The position numbers were made by a program, and so were the translations under genes. From the NCBI GenBank assembly GCA_030252795.1, contig CP127080.1, positions 694,501 to 758,500 on the forward strand: a stretch of 64,000 bases of DNA. Direction: 5' to 3'. Origin of the DNA: Porticoccaceae bacterium LTM1 (lineage in GTDB: Bacteria; Pseudomonadota; Gammaproteobacteria; Pseudomonadales; Porticoccaceae). Positions within the stretch are counted from its first letter, which is position 1, and every line of letters starts with the position of its first letter. The notes under the pieces are model-generated. The model was given only the letters and a program-made list of their open reading frames with translations. It did not search any database and was not told the origin of the DNA. Shown piece by piece: positions 37,818-47,700 of this stretch.

Positions 37818-37880
37818 GGGAGCCTCGCTTGGTTTTTGGTGTGGCGAGGGAGAGCGACGAACTTATTGGAATTAATGGCC

Positions 37881-38035
37881 GGTCGGACGTCAGACGTCAG
37901 ACGTCGGACGTCGGACGCAGCAGCGGTCAATATGTACCAATCTATAGACATTGCAATTCACTCTGTATTGATTTCGTGGTGTTTAGGCTTAATTCCTCCA
38001 TTCAGCGTCGGACGTCCGACCTCAGACGTCCGACG
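37881..38035. repeat. GACGTNN-heptad inverted element D
   Basis: Left arm 37881-37918 (GGTC, four NNACGTC heptads, GGACGC: 38 nt, one heptad longer than in A-C), right arm 38005-38035 (GCGTCG, GACGTCC, GACCTCA, GACGTCC, GACG), spacer of 86 bases. The inner dinucleotides differ from A-C (GG/CC/CA in place of GC), so it is a subtype. It fills the prkA-yeaH gap. Confidence 0.83.
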
Positions 38036-38044
38036 GTGAGAAAA

Positions 38045-39967
38045 TCATTGTGATTTTCTCACTCTCAAATACCATTCAGACAGCAATCGAACTTGTTTCT
38101 CGGTATATCCCCGTTCGACCATCCGTTGAACAAAGTCGTGGTGTTTTTTCTGGTCTTCGGCACTGGCTTTGGCATTGAAGGAGATAACCGGCAGCAGGTC
38201 TTCGGTGCTTGCAAACATTTTCTTCTCGATGACTGCGCGCAGTTTTTCGTAACTTGTCCAGGCGGGGTTTTTGCCGTGGTTGTTGGCTCTTGCCCTCAGT
38301 ACAAAGTTGACGATTTCGCTGCGGAAATCTTTCGGGTTGCTGATACCTGCCGGTTTTTCAATTTTTTCCAGTTCATCGTTAATGGCTGAGCGGTTGAGGA
38401 TTTCTCCGGTTTCCGGATCGCGGTACTCTTGGTCCTGTATCCAGAAGTCAGCGTAGGTAACGTAGCGGTCGAACAGGTTCTGGCCATATTCTGAGTAAGA
38501 TTCCAGGTAAGCGGTTTGAATCTCCTTGCCGATAAACTCGATATAGTTATGAGCCAGGAATTCTTTGATATAGGTTAAGTATCGATCGTGTGTCTCCGCA
38601 GGGAACTGTTCCTGTTCAATCTGTTTTTCCAGTACGTACAACAAGTGAACCGGGTTTGCGGCCACTTCGGTGGCGTCAAAGTTGAATACTTTGGACAAGG
38701 TTTTAAAGGCAAAACGGGTGGATAGCCCGGTCATCCCTTCGTTGACGCCAGCAGCATCGCGATACTCCTGAATGGATTTTGCTTTCGGGTCGCGATCCTT
38801 GAGGTTCTCGCCGTCGTAAATTCGCATTTTGGAGTAGATGCTGGAATTTTCTGGTTCTTTTAGTCGAGAAAGTACGCTGAACTGAGCCAGCATATCCAGT
38901 GTGTCCGGCGCACAGGGCGCGTTGGACAGAGAGCTGTTGTTGAGCAGTTTTTGATAAATCTGAATTTCTTCGGTGACTCTTAGGCAGTAGGGCACTTTGA
39001 CTATGTAAACCCGGTCAATAAAAGCTTCATTGTTTTTGTTGTTTTTAAAGGCCTGCCATTCGGCTTCATTTGAGTGAGCCAGTACCATGCCTTCAAAGGG
39101 AATGGCGCCAATTGCCTCGGTACCGTTGTAATTACCTTCCTGGGTTGCAGTCAGCAGCGGGTGGAGCACCTTGATGGGAGCCTTGAACATCTCCACAAAC
39201 TCCATCAGCCCCTGGTTGGCGCGACACATTCCTCCGGAAAAGCTGTAGGCATCGGGATCGTGCTGGGGGAACTGCTCAAGTTTGCGAATATCAACTTTAC
39301 CAACCAGTGAGGAGATGTCCTGGTTGTTTTCGTCTCCGGGTTCGGTTTTGGAAATGGCAATCTGGTCGAGAATCGAGGGGTAAACTTTAACCACCTTGAA
39401 CTGGCTGATATCGCCACCAAAATCATGCAGGCGTTTCACTGCCCAAGGTGACATTACGGCATTGAGATACCGTTGAGGGATGCCGTATTCCTCTTCCAGA
39501 ATTTTGCCATCTTCTTTGGGGTGAAACAGTCCCAGTGGCGATTCAAAGAGAGGTGATCCCTTCAGGGCAAAAATAGGCTGGTTTTGCATCAGCTCCTTGA
39601 GCTTTTCGGCGAGAGAGGACTTACCACCACCAACCGGACCGAGCAGGTAAAGAATCTGCTTTTTCTCCTCCAAACCTTGTGCGGCATGCCTGAAGAAGCT
39701 GACGATGTTTTCTATGCACTCTTCCATGCCGTAAAAGTCATTAAACACCGGATAGCGCTTGATAACTTTGTTGGAGAAGATGCGACTCAGGCGCGGATCG
39801 CGGGATGTATCTACCATTTCCGGCTCACCAATTGCCAGTAGCATGCGTTCGGCGGCGGAGGCATAGGTTGTAGGATCTGATTTGCACAGATCTAAGTATT
39901 CCTGAATGCTGTATTCAGCCTGTTGGCCCGACTCATAACGGGATTGATAGTGGTTAAAAATGGTCAT
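38045..39967 (-). CDS. prkA: PrkA family serine protein kinase (YeaG)
   Basis: 640-residue protein with an N-terminal AAA-type ATPase core and C-terminal PrkA kinase region. Walker A is GPVGGGKSSL (about 110-119). AGNEAEW-like segment LAHSNEAEWQAFKNNKNNEA and TGLSTRFAFKTLSKVF are family hallmarks. The family has serine kinase or AAA+ protease-like activity and is associated with stationary phase and nitrogen stress. It is the first gene of prkA-yeaH-spoVR. GGAGAG precedes the ATG. The 440-base region upstream should contain the operon promoter. Confidence 0.96.
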   Translation of the reverse strand: MTIFNHYQSRYESGQQAEYSIQEYLDLCKSDPTTYASAAERMLLAIGEPEMVDTSRDPRLSRIFSNKVIKRYPVFNDFYGMEECIENIVSFFRHAAQGLEEKKQILYLLGPVGGGKSSLAEKLKELMQNQPIFALKGSPLFESPLGLFHPKEDGKILEEEYGIPQRYLNAVMSPWAVKRLHDFGGDISQFKVVKVYPSILDQIAISKTEPGDENNQDISSLVGKVDIRKLEQFPQHDPDAYSFSGGMCRANQGLMEFVEMFKAPIKVLHPLLTATQEGNYNGTEAIGAIPFEGMVLAHSNEAEWQAFKNNKNNEAFIDRVYIVKVPYCLRVTEEIQIYQKLLNNSSLSNAPCAPDTLDMLAQFSVLSRLKEPENSSIYSKMRIYDGENLKDRDPKAKSIQEYRDAAGVNEGMTGLSTRFAFKTLSKVFNFDATEVAANPVHLLYVLEKQIEQEQFPAETHDRYLTYIKEFLAHNYIEFIGKEIQTAYLESYSEYGQNLFDRYVTYADFWIQDQEYRDPETGEILNRSAINDELEKIEKPAGISNPKDFRSEIVNFVLRARANNHGKNPAWTSYEKLRAVIEKKMFASTEDLLPVISFNAKASAEDQKKHHDFVQRMVERGYTEKQVRLLSEWYLRVRKSQ

Positions 39968-40365
39968 GTCCGCTCTCCTGGATACCCCTTAGACCGGTAG
40001 TGCCGGTGGTAATTCTGCCAGTTATCCTTCTTTAAGATATTTAGTCGTCCTTCTATAGATAATTAAGACACGAAAAAATGCGATTTCGAGTTGTGAAAAG
40101 GCAAAAAAAATGAGCTATATAAATAGAGCTAAGCTATTAAGAAATTCATCTCAAAAATGGCCGGTGGTTAAAGCATCGGCTATTTTTTTGACGCTTGGTC
40201 GCCCTTAAACTGCCATTCATAGCGACATTCAAGGCAAATAATGTCAGTTGTGACGACGGTGTGACGAAGTGGGGATTTATTATCGAAATTCTGCGACGGA
40301 AGGTGACTGCTTGGTCATTAATTTAACGGATTGATTCTGAAAGAAATTATTTTGGTTTTTATGGC
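39968..40365. other. AT-rich intergenic region upstream of prkA
   Basis: No gene is supported. The region is AT-rich and lies between the prkA start and the hppA terminator; it should hold the prkA operon promoter. I looked for a TGGCAC-N5-TTGC sigma-54 pattern on the minus strand and did not find a good match. Confidence 0.5.
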
Positions 40366-40394
40366 AAAAAGGGCTGCAACAGGCAGCCCTTTTT
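40366..40394 (-). terminator. Terminator of the membrane pyrophosphatase gene
   Basis: Stem GGGCTGC (40371-40377), loop AACAG, GCAGCCC (40383-40389), flanked by AAAAA and TTTTT, 18 bases past the hppA stop codon. Confidence 0.85.
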
Positions 40395-40411
40395 ATTTCA
40401 CATCAAGGTGA

Positions 40412-42421
40412 TTACAGCAGTGGAGCAATCACCAGGCTCACAATGGCCATTACATTGATCAAAATGTTCATTGATGGGCCTGAGGTGTCCTTAAACGGAT
40501 CCCCAACGGTGTCGCCCACTACCGCTGCTGCGTGAACATCGCTGCCTTTGCCGCCCAGGTTTCCTTTCTCGACGTATTTCTTGGCGTTATCCCACGCGCC
40601 ACCGGCATTGGCCATCATAAGTGCCAGCAGTACACAGCCCAGCAAGCCTCCACCCAATACCCCCCCTAATGACTCCGCCCCGAGGGTGAATCCCACCAGA
40701 GGTGGGACAGCAACTGCGATAGCTCCTGGCAGCAGCATGCGTTTAAGAGCTGCGGTGGTGGCGATATCAACACATCGCGCGGTATCCGGTTCGGCAGTTC
40801 CTTCTAACAAGCCGGCAATTTCCCTGAACTGGCGGCGAATTTCCCGAATCATGTCAAAAGCGGCATCGCCGACTGCGGTCATAGTGATGGAGGCAATCAA
40901 GAATGGAATACAGCCGCCGATAAATATCCCCACTAGCACTTTGGGGTTGGAAAGCTCCAGGGAAAACCCGGGATGGTTGATGCTCACCGTCTCGATAAAC
41001 GCGGCAATAATGGCCAGTGCCGCAAGCGCGGCCGCGCCGATAGCAAAGCCTTTGCCAATGGCGGCGGTGGTATTGCCAAGCTCATCCAGCGAATCGGTAA
41101 TGTCGCGGGTCTCTTTGCCCATCGCGCCCATTTCGGCGATGCCGCCGGCGTTATCAGCCACTGGGCCGTAGGCATCTATGGCCATGGTGATACCCACGGT
41201 GGAGAGCATCCCGACGGCAGCGATACCTACGCCGTAAAGGTCGGCCTGCCAAGTGGAGACAAAGATAATGGCGCCAATAAACAGGATTGGCAGAACCACC
41301 GACTGCATGCCAACCGCCAAGCCGGTGATCATTACCGTTGCGGGACCGGTTTCGCCGGAGCGGGCGATTTTGCGTACTGGCGCGGCACCGGTGTAATACT
41401 CAGTTACCAGCCCGATAAGAATGCCGCCAACCGCACCGCAGAGTACCGCGTACCAGACATTGCTGCCTACGCCCATTTGTTCCATCAGGAACCAGGCGGC
41501 GGTTACAAAAATCACCGGTGCTGCCAGAGTGCCGGTACGCAGCGCTTTGCTGGGTTCGGCGGCAGAACGAATACGGACAATCACAATACCGAACACCGAG
41601 GCGATCAGGCCGATACTGGCCAGAGCCAGAGGAAGGAACATCAGCGCGTTTTGAGCCGGGTTATTGGTCATGGTAGCGGCAATAGCGATGGAGGCGATCA
41701 TTGCACCGCAATAGGATTCAAAGATATCAGAACCCATGCCGGCTACATCACCCACGTTGTCCCCCACGTTGTCGGCAATCACACCGGGGTTGCGAGGGTC
41801 ATCTTCGGGAATGCCGGCTTCCACCTTGCCGACCAGGTCGGCACCCACGTCGGCACTTTTGGTAAAGATTCCCCCCCCAACCCTTGAAAACAGGGCAACA
41901 GTGGAGGCTCCCATGCCGAAGCCGTGGATGGTGTGCGCTGTGTGCGGGTCGCCACCAAAGAAATAGTAGAGTGAGCCAAGCCCAACCAGACCAAGCGATG
42001 CGACACAGAGTCCCATAATCGAGCCGCCATAAAAGGCGACGGACAACGCTGCCGCTGCCCCCTTGGTGTTGGCCGCGGTGGCGGTTCGCACATTGGCTTT
42101 GGTGGCGGCGAACATACCCAGCCAGCCGGCAGTTGCCGAGCTGAGCGCGCCCACCAGAAAGGCGATAGCGGTATTGGCACCCAGGTCAGAAAAGTAGATC
42201 AGTACCAGCAGTACCAGAGCAAAAATCGCCAGCATTGAATATTCGCGCTTCATAAACACCATGGCACCAAGGTGAATCTGGTCGGCAATTTTTTTGATTT
42301 TTTCTTCACCTTCCGGGTAGCGAAGCACAAGACGGTATATCAGAAAGGCACAGATCAGGCCCAAAAGCCCAAGCAGAGGTGGAAGCAGGGTAGCCCCGTC
42401 CACAGTGGTGAAGTCAAACAT
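40412..42421 (-). CDS. hppA: K+-dependent ion-pumping membrane pyrophosphatase
   Basis: 669-residue inner-membrane pyrophosphatase with about 16 helices that couples PPi hydrolysis to ion export. The start [15 protein letters not shown] follows GGGGGTC. Catalytic loops are [32 protein letters not shown] and, near the C-terminus, [15 protein letters not shown]. The segment [14 protein letters not shown] has Ala and Gly at the two positions that distinguish K+-dependent enzymes (the independent class has Lys and Thr), so K+ dependence is predicted. Whether H+ or Na+ is pumped cannot be decided from what I see. Transcribed alone, with a strong terminator. Confidence 0.95.
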   Translation of the reverse strand: MFDFTTVDGATLLPPLLGLLGLICAFLIYRLVLRYPEGEEKIKKIADQIHLGAMVFMKREYSMLAIFALVLLVLIYFSDLGANTAIAFLVGALSSATAGWLGMFAATKANVRTATAANTKGAAAALSVAFYGGSIMGLCVASLGLVGLGSLYYFFGGDPHTAHTIHGFGMGASTVALFSRVGGGIFTKSADVGADLVGKVEAGIPEDDPRNPGVIADNVGDNVGDVAGMGSDIFESYCGAMIASIAIAATMTNNPAQNALMFLPLALASIGLIASVFGIVIVRIRSAAEPSKALRTGTLAAPVIFVTAAWFLMEQMGVGSNVWYAVLCGAVGGILIGLVTEYYTGAAPVRKIARSGETGPATVMITGLAVGMQSVVLPILFIGAIIFVSTWQADLYGVGIAAVGMLSTVGITMAIDAYGPVADNAGGIAEMGAMGKETRDITDSLDELGNTTAAIGKGFAIGAAALAALAIIAAFIETVSINHPGFSLELSNPKVLVGIFIGGCIPFLIASITMTAVGDAAFDMIREIRRQFREIAGLLEGTAEPDTARCVDIATTAALKRMLLPGAIAVAVPPLVGFTLGAESLGGVLGGGLLGCVLLALMMANAGGAWDNAKKYVEKGNLGGKGSDVHAAAVVGDTVGDPFKDTSGPSMNILINVMAIVSLVIAPLL

Positions 42422-42436
42422 TGTGACCCCCAGCAA

Positions 42437-42861
42437 TTGTTATTGGATTGGCAAACGTTGTTTAGAAACGTGTCTTGCAAACATCTTTTCTACAACATTG
42501 TCGGTACTGCCTGCGCGCTTGTTATTATTGGCGCTCCAACTAAGTGTTATCTAAACCCAGAAAAGGGGGTGTGTAAAGCTGAGGTCTTTTAAGAATGCAA
42601 AAAGGCAGGACGATTTGTGCAGCTATGCTCTCTTTGGTCGGTTTCCTCGGATTCCCTGTCTTCCTGAGCAGAGCGAAGAATCCAGAAGCAGGCTTGGGTA
42701 GTAGCTTGCCAGTCGTGGGTGATTGAGCCCGCTCTTTCGGTAGCCTGACAGGCCACTCCTCATGATACCCACAAATCGTCGTGACCTGTCAGGCTACCGA
42801 AAGAGCTATTTGGGATGGCTTCAATTCATACCTTGTAAGAGGGAGTTAGTTTTAACCGGCC
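42437..42861. other. Intergenic region with repeats between hppA and the DUF4153 gene
   Basis: No gene is supported. It contains a half-site related to the dnaG-upstream repeat (cttcctgagcagagcgaag near 42660) and the perfect inverted repeat at 42731-42806. Confidence 0.6.
42731..42806. repeat. Perfect 22-bp inverted repeat
   Basis: Arms GCTCTTTCGGTAGCCTGACAGG-type: left 42731-42752 and right 42785-42806 are exact complements, with a 32-base loop. The arms share GTAGCCTGACAGG / CCTGTCAGGCTAC cores. It lies about 55 bases downstream of the DUF4153 stop codon on that gene's strand and could be a terminator-like or dispersed extragenic element. Confidence 0.8.
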
Positions 42862-44577
42862 CTAGTTGGAGACTCTAAATTCAATGTCTCCGATTTTCAG
42901 TTTTTGCCACTCTTCAGGGGCGGTGGAGATTTCCTTATTCAGTTCAATATGATTTCGCACCTGTTCAAAGTCTTTTGGAACAGGGCCGAGGTTGTTGCCC
43001 ATGTCTTCAAAGCTCCAGATTCCGTCACTCAGATACCACATCTTGGCTCTCAACCAGTGCTCGTAATAATTTAACTGCACCCATTCATTGCTGTTATCGT
43101 TATTGAGATCCACGGATAACAGCTGAATACTCCTGATTGAGTATTGTTGATTTTCAGATTCAGTAATTTGAGCCAATAACTCTGATGGTGCAGTGCTGCC
43201 TTTAGGGAATACCTCTACCAATGAGAGAGTTTCCTCAGCAGTCATCTTCGGTGGTTGGTTCCTCCAGTGTCGATAGGCATCGGTAACCCGGTTTACAAAG
43301 CGCTGATCCTGTCCTTCTTTTAGTGTTTCCAAAGCCAGATAACCGGGTCTGCCCAGGTTGTGGGCGATATAGCGAAGGTCCAGTTTTTCCAATGTAAGCT
43401 CACCGGAATCCAATCGTGCGAGTTGACTGTTCAGGCTGAGTTTTCTGAATTCCAGCACCGGGGTATTAACCAGTACCATCAGTGCCAGCACCAAAACGCC
43501 CATACGAACATTGATGGTGGCAAATCCCGCCACCCAGTTGTCGCGTCGGCGGATGATTGACCAGCAATAGCTGAATACAAACAGAGCCAATATGGACCAA
43601 ACCAGTATTGCCCAGCAGCGTTCAACAGTGAGACCGTACTGTTCTACTCTCAGGTAAAGTCCGTATCCGGCAATCAGACTGAAAATTGGTGAAAGTCCGA
43701 TACAGATATAAATAAGCCTGTGCAAGGGCAACCAATATGGCGTTTCAAGTTTTTCATCCTGATACACCGCATTGACCAGAAACAGCAGCAGCGCCTGCAG
43801 CCACAGCACCAACCCGGTACCCCTGCCTGTATCCCAGAGCGCACTAAGCCCAACAAAAGGCAGAGTAATTAAAAAGAGCAGTGCTACGACGGTGAGTACC
43901 GGTAGCAAAAATTGGCACAGTGCTTTTAGCACCCTCGCCAAGGTGTCGAGGATATGTACCAGTTTTCGAAAAATGGTAAAAGCCAATCCGTAGGCCAGCG
44001 ACAGGGTCGGAAATAAAAACCATTCCTCCTCAAACAAATCCTCAAAAAATGAAATGCCGATGGCATCAAACAGCGTTCCCCACAAAAACAGGATTCCCCA
44101 GAACAGCAGTGTAAACAGCAGGCAGAGTGCAATCAGGATGGTATTGCGCCAAGAGTATTGAAACAGTGCGCCGTAGCGGATCTTATTGTCCGATGTCCAG
44201 GCCTGTGAATACATTGTCACTTTGTACAAAAACAGGGTCAGTGTGGCGTAATAGATAAATCGGATATTGCTTTGAGGAATGATGTCGTCGGGCTGTAGCT
44301 GCCAGCCAATGTAGCTGCTGAATAAGGCGGTGAGAATGGTAACCCCGCCGGCTATCCACAACAGTTTTTTGCGATTGTCATCGGTGAGTGCGAGTAATAG
44401 CAAGGTGGGGGTGACCAGAACCACCGACAACAGTAGGTGGTAGAAAACCGGTTGTGTGGCTGGCCAAAAATCGTCGGTGTGAGCTCTGTATAAAAGGTAG
44501 AGCGAGAGTCCTTGAATCAATGCAATCAAAATCAGCAGCTTGCGGGAAAAAGCCGGAATTTGATGGGGGGTTGCCAT
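42862..44577 (-). CDS. DUF4153 family multi-pass membrane protein
   Basis: 571-residue integral membrane protein with about 11-12 hydrophobic segments in the first ~400 residues and a soluble C-terminal ~170 residues. Family signs are YSWRNTILIALCLLFTLLFW, WGTLFDAIGISFFEDLF and PTLSLAYGLAFTIFR. The function of DUF4153 is unknown. AAGGACC lies ahead of the ATG. It is divergent from the 1418-residue membrane protein gene, with about 130 bases between the starts, so the two may share a control region. Confidence 0.83.
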   Translation of the reverse strand: MATPHQIPAFSRKLLILIALIQGLSLYLLYRAHTDDFWPATQPVFYHLLLSVVLVTPTLLLLALTDDNRKKLLWIAGGVTILTALFSSYIGWQLQPDDIIPQSNIRFIYYATLTLFLYKVTMYSQAWTSDNKIRYGALFQYSWRNTILIALCLLFTLLFWGILFLWGTLFDAIGISFFEDLFEEEWFLFPTLSLAYGLAFTIFRKLVHILDTLARVLKALCQFLLPVLTVVALLFLITLPFVGLSALWDTGRGTGLVLWLQALLLFLVNAVYQDEKLETPYWLPLHRLIYICIGLSPIFSLIAGYGLYLRVEQYGLTVERCWAILVWSILALFVFSYCWSIIRRRDNWVAGFATINVRMGVLVLALMVLVNTPVLEFRKLSLNSQLARLDSGELTLEKLDLRYIAHNLGRPGYLALETLKEGQDQRFVNRVTDAYRHWRNQPPKMTAEETLSLVEVFPKGSTAPSELLAQITESENQQYSIRSIQLLSVDLNNDNSNEWVQLNYYEHWLRAKMWYLSDGIWSFEDMGNNLGPVPKDFEQVRNHIELNKEISTAPEEWQKLKIGDIEFRVSN

Positions 44578-44706
44578 TGCTCGGTCCTTGAAAGTCTTTA
44601 TTGGAAGAAAGACTACTTTAGCCGCTGATGCTGAATGTTGTCACCTTTTGAACCATGGATTTCCCTGCTAGGATTAACGGACATCAATCCAGGGCAGGAA
44701 CTAATA

Positions 44707-47700
44707 ATGAAACACCGTTTGCTCGCGCTGTGCTTGTTTGCAACTTTTCTTTTTTCCGCCGTTGGTGCGCACTCTTCATCAAAAACAGTCAATACCGACG
44801 ACGTTCCCGAACTCTTGAAACCCTGGGTTCCCTGGGTGTTACACAATCAGGATCAACAGTTTTGCCCGGTGTCTGCTACAGCATTTCAGCAAAAAATATG
44901 CCAGTGGCCGGGAGTGTTTTCACTTCAGGTAGGGAGTAAACAGGCAACGTTTCAACAACAGTGGACGGCTTACAGCAAAGGCGAGATTGTCTTGCCCGGC
45001 AATACCGATATGTGGCCGGTGGCTGTCACCCTTAATGGCCGCGCGGCGGTGGTGCTGAATCGCAGCAACAGGCCAGTTATTCAGGTGGAAGCTGGTGAAT
45101 ACAACATCGCCGGGACGTTTCGCTGGCAGCAGCGCCCCAATCAACTGCAATTGGCCCCGGATATCGCTCTGGTTCAGATGCAGTTGGATGGAGAAGCCGT
45201 GTTGCAGCCGGAAATAGATCGCGCTGGCTCGTTGCGATTGAACAAGGGCAGCACAGTAGCCATTGGTGAGGACTGGCTGAAATTCTCCGTGTCCCGCTTG
45301 TTGGTCGATGATGTGCCCACTCGCCTGGAGACGGTGATTGCCCTGGAAGTTGCCGGCAAAGCGAGGGAGCAGATTATTGGCCCGGTGTTAATGGAAGGTT
45401 TTCGCCCAATCAATATCGAAAGCAGCTTGCCCGCCAGAATTGAACCGGACGGCACTATTCGAGTGCAGGTGCGTCCCGGGCGCTGGCAGCTCAAGTTGGT
45501 GGCGGTTGCACTGTCGCCCCAAAATTCATTTGGATTTTCTCGCACCGACCTCTCCTGGCCGGCTCAGGAATATTGGGCATTTCAAGCTCGGCCAGAGTTG
45601 CGGTTGGTCGATATAAAGGGGGCGAACCTTATTGATGGCAGCCGCACCGATATGTATCAGCAGTGGCAATCCCTGCCGACTTACCGGCTGACACCAGATT
45701 CCACCCTGGTACTTGAGGAAGTGCGAAGGGGGAGTGCGGCGGACGATTACAATCAACTGAACTTAAGCCGTGAATTGTGGGTAGATTTTGCCGGGGAGCA
45801 GTTTCGCTTTCGGGACTTAATAAATGGAAAAATGATTAAAGATTGGCGTATGGATGCGACCTCAGCATTATCACTGGGGCGAGTCGAGATTAATGGCGAA
45901 GACCAGTTGCTAACGACTTTGGAGGGCTCGGATCGAGTTGGTGTGGAAGTACGCCAATCCCGACTGAATTTGCTGGCGGAAGGCGAACTGGAAGATAGCT
46001 GGACGCTGCCAGCCAATGGCTGGGGTGTCGATATGGACGCCGTCGATACCACCTTAAACTTGCCTCCGGGCTGGCGGGTAATGGCGGTCGTAGGTGCCGA
46101 TTACAGCAAAGGTGACTGGGTCACTCGCTGGACGCTGTTGGACCTGTTCTTGGTGTTATTGGCTGCGGTTGCGGTGTGGAAGTTGTGGGGTTGGCCAGCC
46201 GGTGTGATTGCGCTGCTCGGCCTTGCCCTGAGTTGGCACGAGCCTAATGCGCCTCAGGTGGTGTGGCTGAATTTAATCGCCGCAGCGGCGCTGTGGCGTT
46301 TAGCTATTCAGGGGTGGCCAAGGTATCTGGTGAGGGGCTATTGGCTGGCGTCGATTTTGGCACTGGTGGTTGTGGCCGTGCCGTTTGCGGTTCAGCAGGC
46401 CAAGTCTGCACTTTATCCGCAGTTGGAGCCGACAGGGTTTGGTGCGGTGTCCAAAATGCGAGCACCATCGCTGGATGAGGGGTTGGAAGAGGTTGTAGTG
46501 ACGGGTGCGAGAGTACAATCAGCCACTAATTCTAAACAGATACAGGTTATTACTCCAGACGAATTGGAGGGGTTAGCAGCCGGGTCTGGTGTAAATCTTC
46601 GCGGCCTTGGCAGTAAGGATGCATTAATTTTGATTAATGGCAGACGTATTGACCCAAATGGTGCGTATGGGGATTTCAAAAGTCTTGCTGATATTCCAAC
46701 TGACATAATTGCCCGAATCGAAATTCTTAACGAAGGAGCATCAGCTACTTATGGGAACGATGGAGTCGGCGGTGTGGTTAATATCATTACCAAAGACTCG
46801 GAGCAGGCACTTGTTCAGCAACACGTTAGTGTACAGACCGGCCTGGGAATTCCCGACTGGAAGTGGCGACAAGTGCACATAGGGTGGAACGGTAAAGTTG
46901 CCAGTGATTACAACGTATCGCTGTGGCTGCTGCCGCCCTGGCTGACCAAGGTGATGTTGCTTGCCCAACTGCTGTTGTTGGCTGGCTTGCTGCTGAAATT
47001 ACTCGGTCTCTCCATTCGAATTCCGCTGCGCAAGGCGTTGCCAGTTATTCCACTGGCACTGACCACGCTGCTATTCAGCGCTCCCGATGCACAGGCGCAA
47101 TCTGTCGAACCGTCCAGCGAAATACTCAGAGAGCTCAGGCAACGATTGTTGAAAGCACCGGACTGTGCACCCAATTGTGCCCAGCTGGAAAAAGCCCACA
47201 TCACAATTAAAGGGGATCAGCTAACCGTCGAAATGGTTGCTCATGCGGGCACCGATGTGGCGTTTCCGCTGCCGGCATCGCGCGAAAACTGGCTGCCCCA
47301 GCGAGTAGAGTTAGATGGCAAAAGCAGTCATTTATTGACTCATCATCAGGCCTCACTGTGGCTGAATTTATCGCCCGGTGTCCACAGGCTGGTATTGCAG
47401 GGCAAGGTGGTTGGTGACGAAATCTCACTGCCTTTCGCGCTTGCCGCGCACGTTGTCGAGGTGACTGCCGATGGTTGGCAGGTGGCTGGTCTCAATCCCA
47501 ATCAGCAAAATATCAGCCAGATTCAGTTAATTCGCGAACAGGATGAAACGGAGCAACAGGAAAACAAGGTGTCGGGTACCCTGCCATTGGTGGAAGTCCG
47601 CCGCAACATCAATATGGGGTTGTTGTGGCAGGTCAGCACTGCGGTTACTCGCAAAAGTGACAGCGCCCAACCGCTGGTATTGAGCATTCCTTTATTGCCG

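Noticed and set aside
21177-38035. CRISPR array interpretation of the GACGTNN arrays
   Set aside because: The units are seven bases with no spacers, arms face each other as inverted repeats, and there are no cas genes.
39968-40365. Sigma-54 promoter upstream of prkA
   Set aside because: Expected from enterobacterial yeaG regulation, but no TGGCAC-N5-TTGC-like pair of elements was found on the minus strand.
40973-41887. 304-codon open frame antisense to hppA
   Set aside because: Its sequence is the reverse-strand shadow of the repetitive Ala/Gly-rich pyrophosphatase codons.
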